Shown here one piece after another: positions 1 to 12,720 of a stretch of DNA of 64,000 bases (positions are counted from its first letter, which is position 1; every line of letters starts with the position of its first letter). Under the pieces are notes generated by a model. That model did not search any database and was not told where the DNA came from. It saw only the letters and a list, made by a program, of their open reading frames with translations. A program made the translations under genes and the position numbers. The DNA comes from Mugil cephalus (lineage: Eukaryota > Chordata > Actinopteri > Mugiliformes > Mugilidae). The stretch covers positions 14,887,913 to 14,951,912 of the forward strand of contig NC_061783.1 in the NCBI RefSeq assembly GCF_022458985.1. Direction: 5' to 3'.

Positions 1-575
1 ATTAAATCCATACAAGGCATGTCTGGGAAGAGCTCCTGTCTCTGGAGTCTTATGGTTCCCTTTCTATTATATTTTATACCATCTAATGAATTGGGAGAAA
101 AAAAAAAACACAGTTGCACTATGAGACGCAGACGTGCTTAATTTAACTAAAAAGCTCCCTTTAATCAGTTTGTTTAGCAGCTCATTTTACATTTTACAAC
201 ACGTTGTCCATATCTTTACAGGCTAGACAATGTAAGCATTGTTGTTTTTGGTTATGGGACAGACTTAATTGCTGTTAATTTTTTTTTCATATGTTTTTTT
301 TTTTTTGTAATTAAACTTCCGAGCTTTTGTGTTGTAAATTATCTCAGTATCCAATTAAAGTACTAAAGCAGCCATTACTCTCATCATTACAATAGCTCAT
401 GATTTTATTTACATCATTAAAATAACTCGCCATTATTTATTACATTCGGTTATTATTAAAATCTTGAATTCATCCAAAACGGCTTTTAGGTCCACATTTA
501 AATACTTGATGCAAATTACTAATGCCCTTATTTAATAAAGCACGATGTTAACGTTTGAGTGTGCACACAAAGTAC

Positions 576-636
<61 letters not shown>

Positions 637-2215
637 TGCGTCGCATTGTTGTCAAGGTTAAAGACGTTGCCCTGACATCAGCTTCCCTGTTCATGAGGGG
701 GGTCCCTGTGTGAACAATAAAAATCACACACCGCACACAAACGCAGCGGAGATTTTGACCTCTGCACAGTCGCCACGGGGAAAGAAAGAGCTTTGTAAAC
801 AATAATCAGTTTTTAATACTGCAGGCAAGCCTTAATGAATGTTTTATAAAAATCCTAATTAACCATTTACTTAGTAATAAAAGCACGGGGGCCTGAAACA
901 ACACGTTGTAAGTGTGCTCGCGCTATTTCTTTGCTTGACTAGTGGTTTGTCATCTTGCCTATATGATTCATTTATACCACCTACACTGGGGAACCAATAA
1001 CAGTCCTTGTTGCCTCACAGCTGGCCAAGTTATGTATAGATAGCATGAATATCGTTCTGAAGGACTCTGCGGGTCGCATGAATGCGTTCCTTAAAGGGGT
1101 CACTGCACGGCTTTCACACTTAAAGGTCAGTGTACTCAGCTTGAACAGTGGCGTTCAGCCTGTGAAAACAGATGTGTAATGTCTTCTGTGGCTCTAGAGA
1201 TGCTTTAAGTCAGAGGTTGGAGACTACAGAAAGCATGCGGGTCCTAAGGTGGACACCAAATATATCACAGGAGGGGTTTCAAGGTGTTCCCTTCATCCAT
1301 TTGAAGTTGTTAAAATTAGATTGATATGAAAACTAAAATATTTCTTAACCATTACTGAAGGACAGCTAGCTTCTAGCCACACTGATTCAAGTCTTTAGTT
1401 AACTATTTAATTACAGTTTTGGATGAACATTCTCAATCAAACGTCATCCAGTGCAAAGATTCTCTCTTTGTGCACAAACTGTGAGTACAGATTTGCGTTT
1501 TTTTCTTAGATACAAGCAAGGACAAAAGGTTAGGAACCACAAACTAAGGCCATAGTCTGTGCAAGACATGGGAATGTACAAAAAGCAGTGTGCACGAGGA
1601 GAAGTCATTCGTAATCACTCGTGGCCATTGTTACGTCAATACTGCATGTTTCTGGAGGTGTGGTGATGTATTCATCCACTCCCTGTATATATACCCATAT
1701 ATTGCCCACTATCTTCTGCATTCGTACACTGGCTTTACTGGCCAGCATCCTTGAACTATGGAGCTCACAGGATAAATTTCAGACATTATCACTGATAAAA
1801 TGGGCTATGCTGAACTGCATTGTCATACTGTCTGAAGGGTATCAATATCAACATTAGTTAAAGTCCCCATGAGCAGTACATCCTTTAAAAAGAGGAAGCT
1901 AAGGAGTATCAGTCTGCTCTGATTGGCCAACTCCATCTGGCAAAGAAGAGATGCAGGGGGATGGACGGACAGGGAAATTAACATGACACAAAATTAGTTT
2001 ACGCATCAGGAGTGCAGGATGAGTCACATTCCAGGAAAATATTTAACTTAATATACCACCAAAAATAGCCACAAAAGGACATTTTTGCATTAATGTTAAG
2101 CTCAATACTGGCGTATAGATGACATATAGTCATGAAGACTTTAATGGCTACATGTTTTTCACTAAGTATTCAGAGCAGAAAAGAAATCTTAACCCACGAC
2201 TGTTTTAAAGTAACT
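1..2215. other. Intergenic flank downstream of scrt1, no gene seen
   Basis: AT-rich DNA with short poly-A/T runs and one long (CA)n tract. I see no exon-like open frame flanked by splice signals and no recognisable transposon on either strand. It lies beyond the likely 3' end of scrt1. Confidence 0.5.
579..635. repeat. (CA)n microsatellite
   Basis: An uninterrupted CA dinucleotide run of about 57 bases. The 84-residue open frame covering it is a product of the repeat (poly Cys-Val). Confidence 0.95.
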
Positions 2216-5200
2216 TTTATTTAGGAAGTGAACCAAAATGCCCAGTGTTGTCTTTGTGCTTTACATTGTTTCAAACCGGCCACTGGAGGTCTAAAAAATA
2301 ATAATAACAATAATAATAAAAACCTCAGAGGAAGAACTCAAAATAAAGCAGGAAGCTCCAGAAAAAAATGAATCATCACTGTCACCATCATCATCGTCAT
2401 CATCATCAACGCTCTGTACAGTTCTGTAGGAATAAGTCCAAAGTCACATCAGTGCTTATGTACAAAGCCTCTTGCCGCAGAATAGTCAAGTTTTTATTTG
2501 CTCTAAAAAAAGTTGTGGATCTAGATGCTTTCACAAATGTGTTTAAAAAAAAAATGACACCGCATGTATTGAAGGTGTCACTTTTTACTGTATTTTCTGG
2601 TCTTATGTAAAGTCAATACAACCTGTGTTATGTCAGCATCTCTGATGTGTTTACCTTTGATTCATAACCATAGAAAAATGAGAAAGAGGTCGTTGTTTCT
2701 ACATACAAGGCATCGTCTACCTGAATCTAAACTCTTTAATTGTGCTACTGTCTTTGAAAAGAAAACGTTGTAGGATATAATTCGTAAGAGGAAGTGCTTT
2801 TATATAAGAATAGGTAAACTAGCTTGTGACTATAGTCGGCTACAGTAGTTCATAGTAGAATCTAAGTGTTCGGCAATGCACTCTGGTGCTGAAATATTGA
2901 CCAAACGTCTTCTCCCCTCTCCCAACAATCTTTATAATTGCATTGGGATTTGCCACATCAAACTCACAACAGCCAGAGATGATGAAAAGGAGAAAAAAAA
3001 ATAAATAAAAGTAAAAAACAACAACCTGATACTGCGCAGAGGCTTTAATGAGTATTGTTGACTCTGGAGTCCTCACACACAAGTTTTTGAATTAATGTCT
3101 CACGTAAAGCCCGGGAGGAAAGCTGATCTTTTGATTGGATTCAAAGTGAGGAGAGAACTCACTAATTTTGAACTGCTCATTCGGAGAAAACTCTTGCAAG
3201 ACACAAGCACGAACGGCCGCTGGGGGTCAAACAGACCACGGCCATTGTGAAGTTGTCTTTCGCTCGTTTAACAATGAAAACATGCACCCGATGCTTAAGT
3301 GTTCTCATTCTGGATGCACGTTTCCGTCCATGTTTCAGCACCAGAGGTCTACAGCAGTACCTTCTACTTTCTACAATATTTTAGAATAATAATACAAGGC
3401 AGGCAGTGCATAAACCACGTACAAAAAGTCCCGTCCCAACCCAGTCCAGAGCCTTCCATCTAGAGGAGTTGAGCTATCTGTGTGAATCCCTGGAAGCCCC
3501 AGCAGCTCCTAATGCTTGTACAGACATAATTTCCAATAAGCTAATGATGCCGAGATTTGATTGTAACTAGGACCCCCTTGTTTCACACAATATTACATCC
3601 TGGAGCAGGAGAGGTTAGAATATTAGAAAACTAACTCTCTGCTCTTTCTAATCGAATCTTTCTCTGACTGCTCACAAAAGTCACTGGATAAAGCCCCAAA
3701 GAGTCACAACAGTGTCACAGTTCCTGTAAATTCACAGCTCGAAAAACCCACCCGCCCATTATTTAACACTAAATTGGTTCGCTAACTCCCTGAAATTTCA
3801 TTTCTCATAACTACATAGAATAGTGGAAAAAAAATAATAAATAAATCAAGATGTTACAAGCAGTTATGACTCACGTTTCTTCAAAAATATCATGCATTAT
3901 TGCTCTATCAGATATGAATGAAATATTGCCCAAGACAGAAATTTGCTTAATTTGCCTGTTATCTAAGAGATTTGGCAAAATATCCCAAAGATAATTCATA
4001 AAATTGGCATAGATTCCATTATTAGGCTATTGTAATTATTATTATTATTATTTTTTTTTTTTTTGCATGCAGTAGATTTTATAATTAAAGTGGCAGACAA
4101 AAGTAAAAAGGTCTTAATTAGAAAGTGTCAAATGCTTTGGCATATTCGTAACAAAGGCCAAAAAAAAAAAAAAAAAACTAACAAAATAAAGTGCAAATAA
4201 ATAAACGTAACAAATAAATTAGGCAATAAATAGACGAAAAGTACAAAAAACCTCAAAGCTGAATACTGTGCTGCTTGATCACAACTATTTTGACAACACT
4301 TGGAAAAAGGTTTGACCTTTTGAGGACGTTTCGGGACATTTTTTAATGTCTCAGTCCCCATGTGACATTGATAAGTATAAATAAATACCATCAGATTCAT
4401 ATGAAAACACTGTCAAAGAATATCCTGGTGGCTCAGTGGGTGTTTTAGCTGTCTGATCCTGAACCGGAAGTCTAGTTTGTCTCCTTAAATGCAAATGCTA
4501 ACATGACACTGTAGTGAAAAACAAAAAAAAACATGGTTTAAGGAAACATCCCCCCCAAAAAAATAAATGTTCCCCTCTTACACAGGTGTACTTCCTTATA
4601 CCTGTGCTACCATGTAATGGCAGGTTTGTATGTGTTATTTTCTTCACAGTTCATTGTGGTTATGCCAATAGTATAGAAACTGTAGCGTAATACACTAGCT
4701 CATACCAAAACCTTTATAAGTACCGTGTTTTCTTGCAGAAGAGAGATGCTGTGTGCTTCCTTTGTTTTGATGCGTTATCTTATTCTAAGTTCAGTCCAAG
4801 GTCAGTTTCACTAAAAGCAGGACACGAGGTGCATCCTCAGATCATGAGTGTTTATATATATATATATGTATAAAAAAAGCATATGATACAAAAGTCCATT
4901 GAATCTCTTTGCAAGGAAACTGAAGCTTTGATTCATGCTTGAAATGCTGTGAAAGGCCTGTCGCAGAAAGACAGAGAGATGGAAGAACAGTTGTGCTTCA
5001 GTGTCGTTTTTCTCGTAGTTTGGGGAAGAAACTGAATGAAGAGCTCAGATATGGACAGAAATAGATCATTAAAAAAAATAAAACGATTAGCTAGATGTGC
5101 TGTGCTTCATTTATCTTCACAGATATTTAAAACAGGCTTCAAGCTTATTGAAGCAGGTGGCCGGCTAAATCAGAGATTGAAGATTTTCACCGTCACATAG

Positions 5201-5410
5201 AGGAAATATGACACAAAGGAGCGGATGGAGGGCCTCTCTGTAAGAACAGCCACGTCTATTTTTACCATATACCTTGTGATCCTTGCAGAGAAAACACCTA
5301 TCTTAACTTATCAGTGCTCGGGTTCTTGTTTTGGGAAGAAACGGGAAAAGTGGGACGTGAGGCCATCAAAATCTGATGCGAACAACCAAAAGTTATGATT
5401 TATGAGTCCG
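2216..5410 (-). other. scrt1: Presumed 3' UTR and 3' flank of scrt1
   Basis: This AT-rich stretch follows the scrt1 stop codon on the minus strand and holds no convincing gene. Reading downstream from the stop I find no canonical AATAAA on the minus strand until 2493-2498 and 2216-2221. Weaker ATTAAA hexamers lie near 3043 and 2734. A 3' UTR of about 2.4-3.2 kb is therefore plausible, but no cleavage site can be proven from sequence alone. Poly-A/T runs lie at 4050-4064 and 4160-4177, and a short TA run near 4855-4867. Confidence 0.4.
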
Positions 5411-6186
5411 TCATTCTCCCAGTGAGCTCATGGGGGAGAAAGCCCCCTTGAAGCACGCCGACTCGTAGTGCTTGTTCAGGTAGCTCTTGAGCGCAAACGT
5501 CTTGTTGCACCTCTTGCACTTGTAGTGCTTGAACGCTGAGTGTGTCTGCATGTGCGCGCGCAGGTTTGACCGGTCGGCGAACGCTTTCCCGCAGTGCGCG
5601 CAGCCGAACGGCTTCTCCCCTGTGTGCGAGCGCATGTGGCCCTGCAGCAGCCACGGCCGGCTGAACGCTTTGCCGCACACGTCGCACTTGTGCTTGAGGT
5701 CGTGGGTCAGCAGGTGCATGGCCATGGCGGGCATGGAGACGTAAACCTTCCCGCACGTGGGGCACTTTTTGGCCATTTTGCTGTCTATGCTCCTGTGCGT
5801 CTGCTTGTGCCTGCTCAGGTTGGAGGACGTGGCGTAGGTCTTGCCGCACTCGCTGCAGGTGTGCCTCTGGGTGGCCCCCCTCGGGTTCGCCGCGGCCTTC
5901 CGCCTCGACCGCCCGTCCATGATGAAAAACGCGTCCACCGTGTAGCCCTCGCTCACCGCCGCGTCCCCGTTGATGTACCCGCCGGCGGACGACGACACTT
6001 CGGACCTCGGGCTGTCGGGCTGGTCCGAATCTCCGTTGATGTCTCCATGGATGCCGGAGTAGGTGCTGTCGATGCGGCTGTAGATGATTGAGGAGTGACT
6101 CGGGGAGGGTACTTTAGATATGACTGATGAGTCGCTTCCCACCACGTCATCGTAAGGATTTGGACTCAGATAATCGCTGACGTAGC
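5411..6186 (-). CDS. scrt1: scrt1 coding exon 2 (linker and five zinc fingers)
   Basis: The exon encodes residues 42-299 and ends in TGA. It starts after a CTCTTCAG acceptor; its first two bases complete the Gly codon begun in exon 1. It is far richer in G+C and CpG than its surroundings, which explains the long shadow frames on the opposite strand. Zinc finger 3 contains the [19 protein letters not shown] linker that is typical of Snail and Scratch proteins. The last finger ends HYESAC, a C2HC ending, followed by a short tail of about 13 residues. Confidence 0.95.
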
Positions 6187-9100
6187 CTGAAGAGACAGGG
6201 GAAGAAGTTAGTCAATGTGACAGCGGGATTGATTGAAAATTAGAAACGGATACATCGTGATTTATTGGTTCAGCCCTCTGACACCATGGAGTATCTGTAG
6301 ACATTTGAGTATTGGCAAACCTCTCAATAACTGAACCTACAGCAGCAATGAAACTGCTCTTTTTCACAGTGTCTGTGAACATCTTTTGGAGACTAATAAG
6401 TTATGAAAATTGCACTGTTTATCGCTGAACAAGGTTAGGCCTGATTAAACAAGATCCAGAATGGGTAAATACCATTTTATGACATGTTATTTGATTGAAC
6501 TAGTGTAGTATATTTATAGCAAATAATAAAAACTAAATCTGTGCATATGTATGGACTTGAAGGGAAGACAGTAAGACCCCTAACCTGTAGAGACAGACGT
6601 GACTGGGTTCAGTGTGGTACAAACTTTAGCATGAGATACACCTAATAACTTTCCTCGTCTGAGCCTGAGTGCTCCGCAGTATCCGGAGGTACCAATACAA
6701 TTAAACTGATTTCACATAATTGTAAAAACACGGGCCACAAATCAAACTCATTCACCAAAGTTCATTCATTATTCACAAAGCTGCTTCATATTTTGTCTCC
6801 ACATAACATTACTGATTACAGCCTGGCGTCTCGGGTTTCTGAATATCAATTGGACCACCCAGGATCACATTAACATGTGCACTTTGCTTTAAGGTGATCT
6901 TTAGCGCTCCCATTAACACATGTATCCACTCGAGAGCAGGGAAGTCACATGTCCGTTCTCAAGAAACGCCTCCACGCTAAAAAAGCAAAAAAACAAAACC
7001 GATATAAAAGCAGAAAAGAAGGTGAGGTGTTTCCAGTGGCAGTAAAACTGCCTTTATGTCTTTTGTGCCGGCGAGGAGGAGGCACTTTCCACTCAGTGCG
7101 AAATCTTTATATTTCATGGAAGGGTTCAGTGAGCACACTTGCTCCTCATGAGCTCCACCTTCCCTGACAGGTCTACAGCTGCGCACAGTCACCACACCTC
7201 GGGGCTGTCAAAACTTCAACTATTGTACACAGAGCCACTCTATTACAGCAGCTGGAGGCTCCAGTGCATTGCTCAATGGGCACCTTGACACTGACATCCT
7301 CCCTTTTGACGGTAAGCACAGATGCCTGAGAATCACAAATTCCTCAGCAAACCTTCCTTTTTTTCCCCTCTCTCTCTTTTGCACAGCTCCTGGCAAAACT
7401 GATAAATTATTTTCTGATGTCAGCTCCTTCATTATTTCTATTATTGGCTTCTACACTCAACAAGCTGAACCGTAACAGACAGAAGGAGAGACTGGTAGCT
7501 AATAACCCACGGACACAACTCCTCCCGATCAATAGCTCTCCATTTCAATTATCACTATGTGAGCATTAAGACACAGACAGCAGAGGAGATACTGTTGCTG
7601 GTAATATAATTTTATGATGCAGTTCTGAGAAAAGCTCAGATGTTGGTCGATAATGTGATGAGAATAAGAGACAGGGGGAAGGAGAGGAGGGAGACAGACA
7701 GACAGAAAGAAGGAAGGAAAGAAAGAAAGAAAGGCCGTGACGTTAGTTCAGTGGTGATGGTGGTTGTGTGGTTTTGGCAGCATTTTGAATTGAATTAAGA
7801 CAAAGCAACAGAGTAAGAATAAAAATAGGAAAGAGCAAGGGAGAAGGACTGATGGAAAGGGGTTGAAACACATATATTCAGTCATCGTGTTGTGGAACCT
7901 ACTGCGGTGTTTGTGTGTGCCTTGTTTCATTGAGTTAAGTTTGGAAACATGACCGAGACCCCTAATTACCCAGGAAAATCAGAAAAGCTGCAGCCTTTGG
8001 AGAGAGTCATAATGACTCAACCTCGGTGGACGCTGAAGAAGCTCCGCTGGAGGCGGCCTTGCCTCCGCGAGCTACTCCTGGCAACTTCTAGAAGTTTTTT
8101 TTTTTTTAAAAAGAAATACAGATGAACCACCTACATCTCCTGCCCTTCCCCCTCTAACCACTGCTGAAATAATAATAAAGTCAGTACAAATAATAATAAA
8201 GTCCACCCGTTCATCAGTTTTGGGAACACGAATGCATCAGTATTTCTCGGCCACTAGTTGGAAATTTAAATTGTTTAAGTAAAAAACACCAAATGAATCA
8301 TCCCCCCCTTCAGGAACCAATGTGATCTATACGTAACTTAATAGAAATCTGCCCGGTAGTCGGATGGAAGCGTTCCCTCCCACCGGTCACTGTACATCAT
8401 GTCACCTCTTCTGCAGCTGCATTTGTTTTGCCTGCTGTGAAGGTACTAATGGCCAGACTGAGCTGTGCATATGTGACTGACAGGCAGCAATAAAAACAAG
8501 CTCAGTCTCCAGTTTCACGATGCAAAATTCTCCAGTGTGAACACAATGTGACCTGTTTATTATTATTATTATTATTATTATTATTTTCCACAGAAGCTCT
8601 TTCTATGATCCCTGCCAATTAAACACAACCGTTCCCTGTTATCCTCTTTTTATAGAAAGCGTTGTGACTGTGTAGCTGTGCTTCTCGGCATCAGTCTTCT
8701 GCCTCTATTAGTTTGTCTCCGTCTCTCCCTGTCTCTGTCTCCGTCTTGCTGTGTCAACCATGCGTTCATTTCAAAGTGCTCGGACAGCATTAGAGCTGAT
8801 AGCTGTTCTAAACGCTTATTAAAGATTAAATACTCTGCCCGAACCAGAGTCCGTGCCTCTTTGGTGTGTCTCTGAAATACCGAAAACTGGAAAGTGAAAG
8901 AAAAACTGAGAGACAAATGAGAGACAGGAAAAAAAAAAAAAGAAAAAAAGAAGAGCTGCGAGCTACAATTTAATTTTTGAACCAAACCAGCAGTAACTGA
9001 TGCACACTTGTGTGCTTTGGACACTTGTAGGTCACTGACTGCTTCCTGTGTGTGTGTGTGTGTAATGCTGTGCACTCAGCTGTGCAAGCTGCCTGGGAAA

Positions 9101-11021
9101 TGTGCCGAGTTGACAGAAACGCGGCTATATGCGTGTGTGTGTGTGTCTGTGTGTGTGCGTGCGCAACAAGCTGCAGCAGTTGCTTCAGTCAAACTCTTGT
9201 CATATTTATAACAGGGGATAGCTTCCTCTGTCTTTACATGCTTGCCACAGAGCTGCTGCTGCCGCTGCACGTTTCTCTGCTCCGATCTGTCATCAGAACG
9301 CCCGGGAGCTCTCCGTCGTGCGTTTGACCTTGGTGCAACATGAAAACCACCAGGATGCACTAACACCGTATCATACATGTCGCTGTGAGGTGACAAGGAT
9401 TTTTTCTGTCAGCTCTTTAAAGCTGTGTTCATCCGTGTTTGTCCACTAGAGGGCGGTAACACGCCGGAAGCCACACTAGAAATGAAAATATAAAAGTGCT
9501 AGAGCCACCATCAGGCAACATTCATAATAAGGTACTTTCTTCAATTAGTTTTGACTTTCTAACACATCCTTAGATCATATTTGTTGAAAACATGTGAGAG
9601 AAACGACACCGACCCAAACATAAATCAAAACAATGGGCAAGAACGCTAAAAGACAACACAACACACCGAATTGGGCAAATCTTTCCCAGCGGATTTGTGA
9701 CTGCAAGTCAACTCTTTTTCCGTGCACAGACATTAATGAAGCTTTAAGATTAAAGAAAAAGAGATGAAAGAGAGTTCATAGAGCTGTGACTGATGTGGTT
9801 TTTAGGTCGACTTAGCGCCCAGAACAATAAACCGCCTTTCAAGAACAGAATATCCTGCATAACAAGCTCATCTTCTGTTGAGGGGAAGAAAAAAAATAAA
9901 TATGTATCAATATTTTTCCGCTGCATATTTGGTCCAAATATTGCCCGTCCTCGCTGAGTTCGTATTGTATTTCGCCTGTGCATCTGGGATTATGGAGTGC
10001 GTGGGAACCATTTGCAGTCAATGTAGCTGGGCAATAGTGTCGAAATCTTGGAAACAGACTCGGAGGTGCTGAAAAGGAGCTGATTTGAATAAAATAATTG
10101 GCAACAGAACAACGGAAAATCCCTGTGTATGTGCGCTGGTGACATAATGTATTAACATAATCATTTAGAATGGTTTCCTGCAAAGACCTCAGCTCCCTGT
10201 TGCTCCAGAACAGTCTGGAGATGTTCTAAGGGGAAAATGTCTTTTTCTCCCTGATTTTTTTTTAGCTCCAGTGTCGACATAAATCAAACAGGAAACTATA
10301 TTTGTATTTATTTACTTGGAATATTTACCTGGAATATAAACATGTTTGATATTTTACATACAGCGTATATACAAACTTATATGAGGGAATGTTTTCTGTG
10401 TGTCTCCTTTAGGGGAAGCAGGAAGTTCACATAAATTGGGTTAAAGCCATCAATAATTCACTCTGATAAAGTGTCTTTGGAGAAAGCCCCCTGTCCTCTG
10501 CCCTGACCTCTGACCTGACCATGGAAAGCAACAATATTCGTGCACTTTTACCCCAAACATGTCTCTTGTGTTGCGTCAAGCTTGAGGCTGCATTCTCAAC
10601 AAAGTAAAGGTGTAGGTTTTCCCGGCCCCTGCTGCTATCGCTCTCGTTTGTTTATCCACATAATGCTGTTTCATGGAAAGCGCTCGTTTCAGTGAATAGA
10701 ATTTCACAGCTTGCAACTGGTATATTTTTGGGCTGCGACCGGAGTTTGACCCTGTAATTCCCTGTACCTCCTCCTTCTGAAACAGTCACTAATGTTTTGC
10801 ACGTGGAGATATATGAATAAATAAATAAATTCATATAAAACAGAATAACCCTGGGTGCTGTATGGCAGGGGATTGCATGTGCGAGTAGGTGACTAACCTT
10901 TGTCATGGTGGTGGAATCGCAAGCTGAGCTCTTCTCTTCGGCTGTGACTGTACGAGCTCTCCAGATCAGCAGCAGAAAAATCGTCCAGTTTGACTTTCTT
11001 CACTAAGAAAGACCGAGGCAT
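5411..11021 (-). CDS. scrt1: Scratch family zinc finger 1 (transcriptional repressor), whole gene
   Basis: The gene encodes a Snail-superfamily nuclear repressor that binds E-box DNA and acts in newly born neurons; that role is known for the family. The two coding exons are 10898-11021 and 5411-6186. They join in phase 1 through a GTTAGT donor and a CTCTTCAG acceptor and give 299 residues, shorter than human SCRT1 (about 348). The N terminus [15 protein letters not shown] is the SNAG tail with the Scratch signature. A middle segment [14 protein letters not shown] followed by DAFFI and [16 protein letters not shown] is the SCRT1 type, not the SCRT2 type. Five zinc fingers follow: C2H2 fingers at residues about 152-172, 183-203, 209-229 and 237-257, and a C2HC finger at 265-286. 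The ATG was chosen because the SNAG motif must be at the extreme N terminus. Whether this is scrt1a or scrt1b of a duplicated pair cannot be told here. Confidence 0.94.
8557..8585. repeat. (TTA)n microsatellite
   Basis: A perfect trinucleotide run of about 29 bases inside the scrt1 intron. Confidence 0.9.
9443..9458 (+). promoter_or_regulatory. CTCF-like motif, plus orientation
   Basis: CCACTAGAGGGCGGTA fits the vertebrate CTCF core (CCASYAGRKGGC type) on the plus strand. It lies in the scrt1 intron about 1.6 kb downstream of the start codon. Sequence match only; occupancy is not known. Confidence 0.5.
10898..11021 (-). CDS. scrt1: scrt1 coding exon 1 (SNAG domain)
   Basis: The exon encodes 41 residues plus the first base of a Gly codon and ends at a GTTAGT donor. 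It is too short to appear as a long open frame. MPRSFLVKK is the SNAG motif that recruits LSD1/CoREST-type corepressors in the family. The following residues, [19 protein letters not shown], match the conserved Scratch N-terminal region. Confidence 0.95.
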
Positions 11022-12015
11022 GATGGGACAGTAGCTGCTCCTCTACACTCACGCGATAAACAACCTCTTTATTTTCGACCCACTTCACTCCAAACCCAAA
11101 ACCTTTGGAAGCAACTCTTATTCAGTGGACTTTATTTGCATTTGATGCTCTGCCTAGTAAACGCGTGTTTGCTACTTCCCATCAAACAGCCTCAAAAATG
11201 GAGTCATGGCTTTTAAAGATCAAACAAACCAAGCTGTCCTCGCATGCTTGTGAGTTTTCGTCATAGCAAATGTTAGTTTTTGTTTGTTGCTATGGTTTGC
11301 ACGTGATTGTTGGATCCTAGGGTGATAAATTGTCTGTTTTCATTCCCTCAAGTCACCTCCGGAAAACCTGTGGAGTTTTAAAAGGTCAAATATAAAAAGA
11401 AATATGAATCAGTTCCCTTATGGAAATTCCATTAAAAATCGTCCCGTGTGCCTCGTTTGCTCGTTTGATCCCGTTGTTTATCATAGACAGGAGGATGTGG
11501 ACTTCAGCACCGGACAGTTCCCAGTATACACAGCTCCAGCCACGTCAGTCTCACGGTTTCAGCACCGGACAGCTCCGGTCGGTGCGGTCCTCAGCACCGC
11601 ATGCCACAGCTGTGCAGCTCCAGAGGTAAAGACAGAGACAAACAGAAATCTGGCTCAGCTGTGAGAAAACTACTCTCCGTAGGAAATCCCGACGCAGGTA
11701 AGTCAACAAAATTTTTGTTGTTGTTGTTGTTGTTGTCAAAAACAAACGTTCGGGTGCTCTCCAAAAGAAGCAAGGAACGAGTTGTCACGGTTGGTTGAGG
11801 TTCGTCTGAGAGAAAGGAAGATTTCAAAACGTGGAAATGCACAGCTGAGACAAAAAAAAAATAAATAAATGACAACACGGTTCCTTTGAAATATTGCTCA
11901 AAAATGTTTTAAAACTGCAGATGGAAGACCAGAACAGCTCATCTCTCCCGCGTCACTCTCTCCTCCTCCTCTCTCTGCTCTCCTCTCTCCTCTCTTCAGA
12001 GCTGCGGCTCTCTGT
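11022..12015 (-). other. scrt1: Presumed scrt1 5' leader and promoter-proximal DNA
   Basis: This lies between the scrt1 ATG and the likely start site set by the TATA box at 12040-12046. It includes repeated TCAGCACC motifs (11503-11598), a (TTG)n tract at 11715-11736 and a CT-rich stretch at 11944-11998 (GA-rich on the transcribed strand). No splice pair within it is obvious, so the leader may be unspliced. The small open frames here have no family similarity. Confidence 0.4.
11503..11598 (+). promoter_or_regulatory. Repeated RE1/NRSE-like motifs with compressed spacing
   Basis: TTCAGCACCGGACAG occurs at 11503-11517 and again at 11559-11573, and a third partial TCAGCACCG lies at 11591-11599. 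The two halves TTCAGCACC and GGACAG are those of the REST/NRSF element. Canonical sites have two bases between the halves; here there are none. Function is therefore uncertain. The position, inside the probable leader of a neuronal gene, is suggestive. Confidence 0.3.
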
Positions 12016-12027
12016 GATGCACGAGAT

Positions 12028-12046
12028 CAGCTGTTGCGGTTTTATA
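12028..12046 (-). promoter_or_regulatory. scrt1: Candidate scrt1 core promoter: TATA box and E-box
   Basis: The minus strand reads TATAAAA at 12046-12040, and the palindromic E-box CAGCTG lies just downstream at 12033-12028. Transcription would start near 12010-12017. An E-box this close to the start could be bound by proneural bHLH factors or by Scratch itself; that is inference. Confidence 0.45.
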
Positions 12047-12050
12047 GGGC

Positions 12051-12096
12051 GAGAGAGAGAGAGAGAAAGAGAGGTGGGGGGAGAGAGAGAGAGAGC
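12051..12096. repeat. (GA)n purine tract
   Basis: Imperfect GA repeats directly upstream of the candidate TATA box of scrt1. On the transcribed strand this is a CT tract, as often found near promoters. Confidence 0.8.
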
Positions 12097-12720
12097 TTAA
12101 TTTTATTCATCAGAGGAAAAAAGAGCATCCTGCCTTGTGGGACCAGCAGCGGTGTGCGGTGATGGCCGGGGAGGGTTTTAATTAGGTAGTTTGAAGTGCT
12201 CGCTCACGCTGATTTTTATTTTATGCTTTTTTTAATTTTTTTTTTTATTGTTTACTTATTTTTTATGACAGTCAAATTAAAAGCAGGCTTAGTTGTTTTT
12301 AGCCCTCAAACTGTGAATCACCACAGTAGGAATGCCAGAGGTTGCAGATTATAAAGATTAATACAGGCCAGAGAGAGCCTGTGGAAAAACATTAACAAAG
12401 ACATAATAATTTCACTGCATAAACTTAATTACACAGTGTTGTTTCTTTAACTGGTTGGTTCCTCTTTATGTGTTCGTTTGGCCTTAAATAGGGATATAAC
12501 AATCATCTAAGAGCACAAACACTCAACAGCCAGTTCATTAGGCACACAGTTGTATGATCATTTTGGGTTGTGTTCGTTTGTGCTGCTGTATTGAATTAAA
12601 CACAAAAGAGTTTTGTCTACTTAGCCCTAAAATTAGACAAAATACTGAAGAAATACAAAAAAATTAAGGTTAACACATACACCAGCTACAAGCAAACCCT
12701 TCCAACCACTCATCCAATAA

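Larger units (their letters stand above)
6187..10897 (-). other. scrt1: scrt1 intron 1
   Basis: A 4.7-kb phase-1 intron, GTTAGT to TTCAG. It holds a purine-rich GACA/GAAA tract at 7691-7733, a (TTA)n tract at 8557-8585, poly-A near 8930-8948, (GT)n tracts at 9046-9063 and 9132-9160, and a CTCF-like motif at 9443-9458. The short open frames inside lack splice signals and family similarity, so I do not call genes. Scattered regulatory elements are possible but cannot be shown without cross-species comparison. Confidence 0.85.

Noticed and set aside
5594..6091. 165-residue plus-strand frame opposite scrt1 exon 2
   Set aside because: Shadow of the GC-rich zinc-finger exon; no independent evidence.
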